Positions 31,055 through 34,578 of a DNA stretch of 34,578 nucleotides are shown one piece after another. The notes beneath the pieces were generated by a model that worked only from the letters and a program-made list of their open reading frames with translations, made no database searches and was not told the DNA's origin. Both the position numbers and the translations under genes were made by a program. How positions within the stretch are numbered: position 1 is the first letter of the stretch; every line of letters begins with the position of its first letter. Location: assembly GCA_031261165.1 (NCBI GenBank), contig JAISJU010000163.1, positions 1-34,578 of the forward strand. The letters are read 5' to 3'. Source of the stretch: Prevotellaceae bacterium (GTDB taxonomy: Bacteria; Bacteroidota; Bacteroidia; Bacteroidales; Paludibacteraceae).

Positions 31055-32328
31055 ATTACGCAAACATAACAATATGGGGCAATCTCGTGGGAATAGTTTC
31101 GTGGGATAATGCCCGGCAAGTGGCAAGTTTTGAGTACGACCCTAAATTTGTTGCCGGGAACTTGGATTTGTCGCCAATAAAAATGCCGCTCGAAGCAGGT
31201 AAAATCTACTCGTTCCCCGAATTGAACGCAAAAACCTACAATGGCTTGCCCGGACTTTTGGCAGATTCTTTACCCGACAAATTCGGTAACGCATTAATAA
31301 ACAAATGGTTGGCAGAGCAGGGACGTGATGCCGATTCTTATAATCCGATAGAACGCTTGCTATATCAAGGCAAACGCGGTATGGGGGCTTTGGAGTTTGA
31401 GCCGGCAGAGAGAATTGCCGCAAACACTTCTTCGAGAATAGAATTGGAACACTTGATTACCGCCGCACGAAACGCCTTGTCGGCAAAAGAACAACTGAAC
31501 ACCGGCTTAACAAATGCCGAAGAATTGGCGCAAATCATCAAAGTCGGCACTTCGGCGGGCGGCGCGAGGGCAAAAGCCGTCATTGCTTTCAACGAAAAAA
31601 CAGGCGAAATACGTTCGGGACAAACGAACGCCCCCGAAGGCTTTAGCCATTGGCTGATAAAACTCGATGGCGTAACCAACAACGAACTCGGCGACCCGCA
31701 ACATTTCGGACAAATTGAATACGCTTATTACAAAATGGCTATTGCCTGCGGGATAGAAATGAGCGCATCGCGCCTGTTGAGCGAAAACGGACGCTATCAT
31801 TTTATGACACGCCGTTTTGACCGAGCAGGCAATAAAGAAAAAATTCACATGCACACGCTTTGCGGAATGGCGCATTTTGATTTCAACGCGCCCGGAGCAT
31901 ATTCATACGAGCAGTTATTTCAGACAATGCGCACATTGAGGCTGCCATACCACGATGCCGAGCAGGTTTTTCGCCGAATGACGTTCAATATCGCAGCCCG
32001 CAATCAAGACGACCACACCAAAAACTTTTCATTTTTGATGGACAAAACAGGGAAATGGCGTTTGTCGCCCGCCTACGATATGACTTATTCCTACAATCCT
32101 TCGGGCGAATACACCGCTTTTCACCAACTGTCCATCAACGGAAAAAGGGGCGAATTTACAAAAGACGATTTGCTGCACGTGGCAAAGTCGATGAACATTA
32201 AAAAACCGGCTGAAATTATCGAAGAAGTGATTAACACTGTGTCGCAATGGCGAAAAATTGCTGCCGAATTGGAAATCCCCAACGAAACAATAACAATGAT
32301 TGAACGGACACATTGTTTCTTAAAATAG
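31048..32328 (+). CDS. hipA: HipA-like serine/threonine kinase toxin
   Basis: A full-length 426-residue HipA. The N-terminal domain (GIVSWDNARQVASFEYDPKF) is followed by LSPIKMPL and LPGLLADSLPDKFGN, both typical. The ATP loop is GTSAGGARAKAVI (about 170-182), with Lys in HWLIKLDG. The catalytic loop is ARNQDDHTKNFSFL, and the Mg-binding Asp is in LSPAYDMTYS. In E. coli HipA phosphorylates GltX and induces persistence; the target here is unknown. It is coupled to hipB. A perfect palindrome follows the stop codon. All key residues are present, so it is likely active. Confidence 0.94.
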   Translation: MVNYANITIWGNLVGIVSWDNARQVASFEYDPKFVAGNLDLSPIKMPLEAGKIYSFPELNAKTYNGLPGLLADSLPDKFGNALINKWLAEQGRDADSYNPIERLLYQGKRGMGALEFEPAERIAANTSSRIELEHLITAARNALSAKEQLNTGLTNAEELAQIIKVGTSAGGARAKAVIAFNEKTGEIRSGQTNAPEGFSHWLIKLDGVTNNELGDPQHFGQIEYAYYKMAIACGIEMSASRLLSENGRYHFMTRRFDRAGNKEKIHMHTLCGMAHFDFNAPGAYSYEQLFQTMRTLRLPYHDAEQVFRRMTFNIAARNQDDHTKNFSFLMDKTGKWRLSPAYDMTYSYNPSGEYTAFHQLSINGKRGEFTKDDLLHVAKSMNIKKPAEIIEEVINTVSQWRKIAAELEIPNETITMIERTHCFLK

Positions 32329-32360
32329 ACTTTCCAAGTTTTGAAAACTTGGAAAGTCTA
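32326..32360. repeat. Perfect 17-bp palindrome after hipA
   Basis: TAGACTTTCCAAGTTTT (32326-32342) and AAAACTTGGAAAGTCTA (32344-32360) are exact reverse complements around a single G; the left arm includes the hipA stop codon. It lacks a U-run, so terminator function is doubtful. It has the look of a dispersed palindromic repeat. The remaining gap to 32579 is AT-rich with no gene visible. Confidence 0.85.
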
Positions 32361-32579
32361 ATCAATAAAACCCTCAGTTGAACAAGGAATAAAAAAAATG
32401 GGGAAAAGTATGCTGTAAATCAAACAAATCCGAAATTGATATAAAAGAAATCTTTTCAAATGATTGAATAACTTTGCTGTTATTTTTTAGAAATTTTGCT
32501 GCGAGAATTTTTTTAGAAAAAATCAAAAAGAAAATTTGCATAATCAAAAAATAATAACAATCTTTGCAACAAAAAAATA

Positions 32580-32879
32580 ATGCTTGCACAAAATCAAATA
32601 TTAGGCTATTTGTCGGCAAACAAACAGAACATCAGCAGGAAATATCATTTGAAAAAATTGGGTATTTTCGGCTCGTATGCCCGCAATGAACAAACGCCTG
32701 CAAGTGATTTGGATTTGTTGGTGGAATTTGAAGACAATACGCCGAATTTGACCAGTATAAAAGATTTTTTGCGCAAAGAAATACAGTCTGTTTTTCATAT
32801 TCCGGTGGATATTTGCCGAGAAAAATATATAAAACCCATTTTCCGCCAACAAATTTTATTTGATACTATATATGTATAA
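32580..32879 (+). CDS. Orphan MntA-like nucleotidyltransferase, cassette E
   Basis: A 99-residue MNT protein, identical at 92 of 99 positions to MntA at 6074-6373, including GSYARNEQTPASDLDLLVEF. The differences lie mainly at the C-terminus (LFDTIYV against LADAVYV). No HEPN gene follows: only 10 bases separate its stop from the TTGCCTATGAAA motif of RNA E. A near -7 box AATCTTTG is at about 32560-32568. This is a recent duplicate of the cassette A gene that lost, or never received, its toxin partner, yet has kept an intact frame. Confidence 0.9.
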   Translation: MLAQNQILGYLSANKQNISRKYHLKKLGIFGSYARNEQTPASDLDLLVEFEDNTPNLTSIKDFLRKEIQSVFHIPVDICREKYIKPIFRQQILFDTIYV

Positions 32880-32889
32880 TATAATTAAA

Positions 32890-33116
32890 TTGCCTATGAA
32901 ACATTAAATGCGTAAATTGATACGCACATTTCAAGTTTGAAAAAGACATTTTAGATTATTCTTTCTTACAGAAAAGATTTGGCGATTTTAACGATAGAAA
33001 GAGTTTAAGTTAGAATGTTCACGCATTGCGTGGACTTATTACTTATTCTGTTCTATCGGGTTACGCCAAATTACCTCTGTAAGCGGGATACTTCTAAAAA
33101 AGTACCACGCTTTTTT
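32890..33116 (+). ncRNA. Structured RNA element, copy E
   Basis: It begins TTGCCTATGAAA (32890-32901) and GCGTA..TACGC (32910-32925). The long hairpin 32965-33083 has CTTACAGA/TCTGTAAG, ATTTGGCG/CGCCAAAT, CGATAGAA/TTCTATCG and an apical TTCACGC-ATT-GCGTGGA. The terminator-like stem GCGgGaTACTT / AAGTAcCaCGC plus six T follows at 33084-33116, adjoining the AAG of the basal 3' arm as in copies A and C. It precedes the second RNA domain and two small exported-protein genes. Confidence 0.76.
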
Positions 33117-33137
33117 ATTTGTCCAAATTTCAAAAAT

Positions 33138-33293
33138 CGACGACAGTTAAACTGCCACAAAATATGAAACAGAATTGCAACTGTTCCCCAAAAAATGCGA
33201 AGTGAAACTGCAAAAACACTCAAATCACAGTGCAGGGATAAGCAGGAATATCCTTAAAAATGGGCGGTAACTCTCGAAAAGCCAACGAGTAGA
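33138..33293 (+). ncRNA. Second conserved RNA domain (pseudoknot type), copy E
   Basis: The most diverged of three copies and therefore the most informative. Helix 1 changes CGGT/ACCG to CAGT/ACTG. The pseudoknot changes TTGCA/TGCAA to CTGCA (33208-33212)/TGCAG (33231-33235). The hairpin ACGAA/TTCGT becomes GGATA/TATCC (33236-33253) around the kept loop AGCAGRAA. The 3' helix becomes CTCG/CGAG around AAAAGCCAA. Each change keeps pairing. It ends 46 bases before the start at 33340. Confidence 0.82.
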
Positions 33294-33304
33294 GAAAATT
33301 AATT

Positions 33305-33323
33305 GTCTGTAAAAGGAACAGAC
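33305..33323 (+). promoter_or_regulatory. Leader hairpin presenting AAAAGGA in its loop
   Basis: GTCTGT-AAAAGGA-ACAGAC, a perfect 6-bp stem, is followed by GTTAAACAAAAAGATT and the ATG at 33340. It matches the leader at 5002-5021 in structure and in the downstream GTTAAACAAAA. Confidence 0.65.
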
Positions 33324-33339
33324 GTTAAACAAAAAGATT

Positions 33340-33636
33340 ATGAAAAAAGTATGGATTATTTTAATTAGCCTGTTTCTAATTAATGGGTTATGTTTGGCAG
33401 AAGATGCAAGTACTACTAAAAGTACTACTACAACAACATCTTCAAGTTGTGCAACTGCTACTGCGAAAGCACCTGGATATTCTAAATCAGTAGAAACTTG
33501 TACAAATAAGGACTCTAAAGGCAACGTTACAGAGAAAACAGTAAAGGCTTGTACAACAACTGGTGGAACTGTGGCTGGTAATGGTGGTACTAAAACAGAA
33601 TGTACAACAAAAACGACAACTTATCAAAAAAAATAA
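33340..33636 (+). CDS. Small Thr-rich secreted protein of cassette E
   Basis: No family recognised. The 98-residue precursor has a clear signal peptide (MKKVWIILISLFLINGLCLA, cleavage before ED). The mature part of about 78 residues is very rich in Thr, Ser, Lys and Gly, with four Cys (SCATA, ETCTNK, KACTTT, TECTTK), and is probably extended or of low complexity. It follows the second RNA domain and the AAAAGGA leader hairpin. The next small exported-protein gene starts 50 bases downstream on the same strand. Its sequence has nothing in common with the payloads of the other cassettes except export and small size. Confidence 0.78.
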   Translation: MKKVWIILISLFLINGLCLAEDASTTKSTTTTTSSSCATATAKAPGYSKSVETCTNKDSKGNVTEKTVKACTTTGGTVAGNGGTKTECTTKTTTYQKK

Positions 33637-33686
33637 AAATTTAAAAACCGATGAGTTCAATGGGATATAACCGAGCAAAAATTACG

Positions 33687-33935
33687 ATGAAAAATTTATT
33701 AAAGAAAATCGTATTTATAAGTTTATTTATGGGGGCTCTTTCCGCTAATAAGGCAAGCAATACTGATAGTCCAGTTTCAACACTAATACAAAGAGATGAG
33801 CCAAAGAAAGAGCCAAAGGCACCGGAAACACCAAAGCCAAAAGCACCAAAGACACCAGAGCCAAAGCCATCACCAGAGAAACCAAAGCCACAATCACCAG
33901 AGAAACCAAAAGAACCAAAACCGTGTGTAAGGTAA
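33687..33935 (+). CDS. Small Pro/Lys-rich exported protein of cassette E
   Basis: An 82-residue protein from the ATG at 33687, which gives a clean signal peptide (MKNLLKKIVFISLFMGALSA). The open frame begins at 33651, but the earlier 12 codons would spoil the signal. The mature region is a run of PKxPE/PEKPK repeats (EPKAPETPKPKAPKTPEPK), which probably forms an extended polyproline-like stalk, ending in CVR. Such segments can span the periplasm or cell wall; no domain follows here. It is the last gene of cassette E, ending just before the AAAGCGGATT terminator. Confidence 0.72.
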   Translation: MKNLLKKIVFISLFMGALSANKASNTDSPVSTLIQRDEPKKEPKAPETPKPKAPKTPEPKPSPEKPKPQSPEKPKEPKPCVR

Positions 33936-33964
33936 CCTTAAAACAATGGTTCAGTATTTCAATT

Positions 33965-33992
33965 AAAGCGGATTATAAAAATCCGCTTTTTT
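33965..33992 (+). terminator. Cassette E terminator (AAAGCGGATT type)
   Basis: A 10-bp stem AAAGCGGATT / AATCCGCTTT with a 5-base loop ATAAA and T-run. It has the same stem as at 4197 and 12236. Confidence 0.9.
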
Positions 33993-34033
33993 GTTGAATT
34001 TTGTTTAGTCAACAAAATAAACACGCCAAATAT

Positions 34034-34064
34034 TTTGCAAGAATAAATAAAGATTGTACTTTTG
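34034..34064 (+). promoter_or_regulatory. Orphan promoter facing a candidate small RNA
   Basis: TTTG (34034-34037), 19 bases, then TACTTTTG (34057-34064): an exact consensus match on the plus strand. No plus-strand gene lies downstream, only the hairpin region 34071-34121 and then the antisense strand of the thioesterase gene. Confidence 0.6.
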
Positions 34065-34069
34065 TGCCG

Positions 34070-34121
34070 TGATACCCTGTTGTCCCTGTTAGCAATAACA
34101 TACTTCAGGGTTTTGTTCTTT
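34070..34121 (+). ncRNA. Candidate small RNA of about 50 nt
   Basis: Directly after a consensus promoter, the sequence can fold with an outer stem ACCCTG (34074-34079) / CAGGGT (34106-34111). An inner hairpin GTTA-GCAA-TAAC (34088-34099) follows, and the whole is followed by TTTGTTCTTT. It could be a short stable RNA that ends between convergent genes. It might also be the convergent terminator of the thioesterase gene. I do not recognise it. Confidence 0.45.
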
Positions 34122-34545
34122 AAAACTCCTTCCCCTCAAACGCCGCAATCGCCGCCCGCCATTCATCAGAAATCGGAATAGACGTTTGCGTATCGAAGTC
34201 AAAGCCCACCATTACGGTTTTGCAGAAACATTTTACTTTGCCGGTGGCAATTTCCACGATGCGTTGCACGAGGCTGAAACTTTTATGCCCGATTTCGGAC
34301 ACTGCCGTTTGCACTTCGATTTCATCGTGCAGAAAAACCGGTGCGATAAAATCCACTTCGGCGTGAACAACCACTATATCAATGTTTTTCGTGTCGATTT
34401 GCTTGCCGCGCACGGCTTTGAAGTATTCCGTCTTGCCCAAATCGTAGAAGGTAAAATAGACCGAATTGTTGATGTGTCCGAGCGAATCCGCATCGTTAAA
34501 ACGCAGTTGCACGGGGATTGAATGTTTGAAATTGATGCTTTCCAT
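34120..34545 (-). CDS. Hotdog-fold acyl-CoA thioesterase (YbgC/FadM-like)
   Basis: A 141-residue 4HBT-family thioesterase. The N-terminal signature LRFNDADSLGHINNSVYFTF (about 14-33) contains the catalytic-type Asp and the HxNN segment of YbgC-like enzymes, which hydrolyse acyl-CoA thioesters. HAEVDFIAPVFLHDEIEVQT is the usual central part. Substrate specificity cannot be read from sequence. It lies at the window end, with repeat DNA upstream of its start. Length is normal. Confidence 0.92.
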   Translation of the reverse strand: MESINFKHSIPVQLRFNDADSLGHINNSVYFTFYDLGKTEYFKAVRGKQIDTKNIDIVVVHAEVDFIAPVFLHDEIEVQTAVSEIGHKSFSLVQRIVEIATGKVKCFCKTVMVGFDFDTQTSIPISDEWRAAIAAFEGKEF

Positions 34546-34561
34546 TGTTGTTGTTTTTTTC

Positions 34562-34578
34562 TGTCATTGCGGGCTTGA
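34562..34578. repeat. Dispersed palindromic repeat at right end
   Basis: TGTCATTGCGGGCTTGA is the exact reverse complement of bases 14-30 and of 13084-13100. The window stops inside the palindrome. Confidence 0.85.

Noticed and set aside
10902-33116. RNA elements as integron attC sites with gene cassettes
   Set aside because: The hairpins have a similar length and shape, but no consistent RYYYAAC/GTTRRRY end pair, no integrase, and no contiguous array; cassettes are far apart on both strands.
1-34578. Insertion sequences or prophage
   Set aside because: No transposase, integrase, or phage structural gene was found in any frame; only palindromic repeats and accessory genes.

Overview
This window looks like a chromosomal segment of a Bacteroidota bacterium, probably of the Bacteroidales type. 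The reasons are several start-proximal promoters of the class TTTG-N19-TAnnTTTG, weak Shine-Dalgarno sequences, a glycogen-debranching enzyme / GT4 glycosyltransferase / GH57 amylase cluster, a pdxJ-nadK-CBS neighbourhood, a TolQ/TolR/TonB-like operon, and lipoproteins with an acidic stretch after the lipobox cysteine. The species cannot be told from the sequence. Both ends of the window lie in one dispersed palindromic repeat in opposite orientation, which suggests an assembly contig cut at repeats.

Layout. 1-4.1 kb: argG, a small membrane protein, an M3 peptidase and a HigA-like regulator. 4.2-7.3 kb: accessory stretch with two lipoproteins, structured RNA A, a HepT/MntA pair between 39-bp direct repeats, and a Bro-N protein. 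7.3-10.0 kb: DJ-1 family protein and the TolQ-TolR-TonB-like operon. 10.1-12.2 kb: accessory stretch with an MNT/HEPN pair, structured RNA B and two small genes. 12.3-16.3 kb: pdxJ, a truncated CBS-family gene, nadK, a rhuM remnant, fmt and an HD phosphohydrolase. 16.4-17.2 kb: a secreted protein with structured RNA C. 17.3-26.0 kb: glycogen/maltodextrin cluster with accessory genes inserted, priA and proC. 26.1-28.3 kb: a repeat-rich secreted protein, structured RNA D, and an MNT gene with a HEPN remnant. 28.4-32.3 kb: tRNA-Leu(CAG), uvrB, hipBA. 32.6-34.0 kb: orphan MNT, structured RNA E and two small secreted proteins. 34.0-34.6 kb: a candidate small RNA and a thioesterase.

The main discovery is a five-copy family of cassettes scattered among housekeeping genes on both strands. 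Each has a structured RNA of about 100-120 nt (a long interrupted hairpin, then a U-run or terminator), then one or two small AT-rich genes, mostly for exported or membrane proteins, then a terminator of the form AAAGC(A)GGGATT/AATCC(C)...GCTTT. Four of five follow a minimal nucleotidyltransferase (MNT) gene, and two of those still have an intact HEPN partner. Three copies carry a second conserved RNA of about 160 nt just before the first start codon, with compensatory base changes in three helices, including a pseudoknot. I do not recognise either RNA. The arrangement fits a regulatory leader/attenuator system or a mobile cassette family, and these cannot be told apart from sequence alone.
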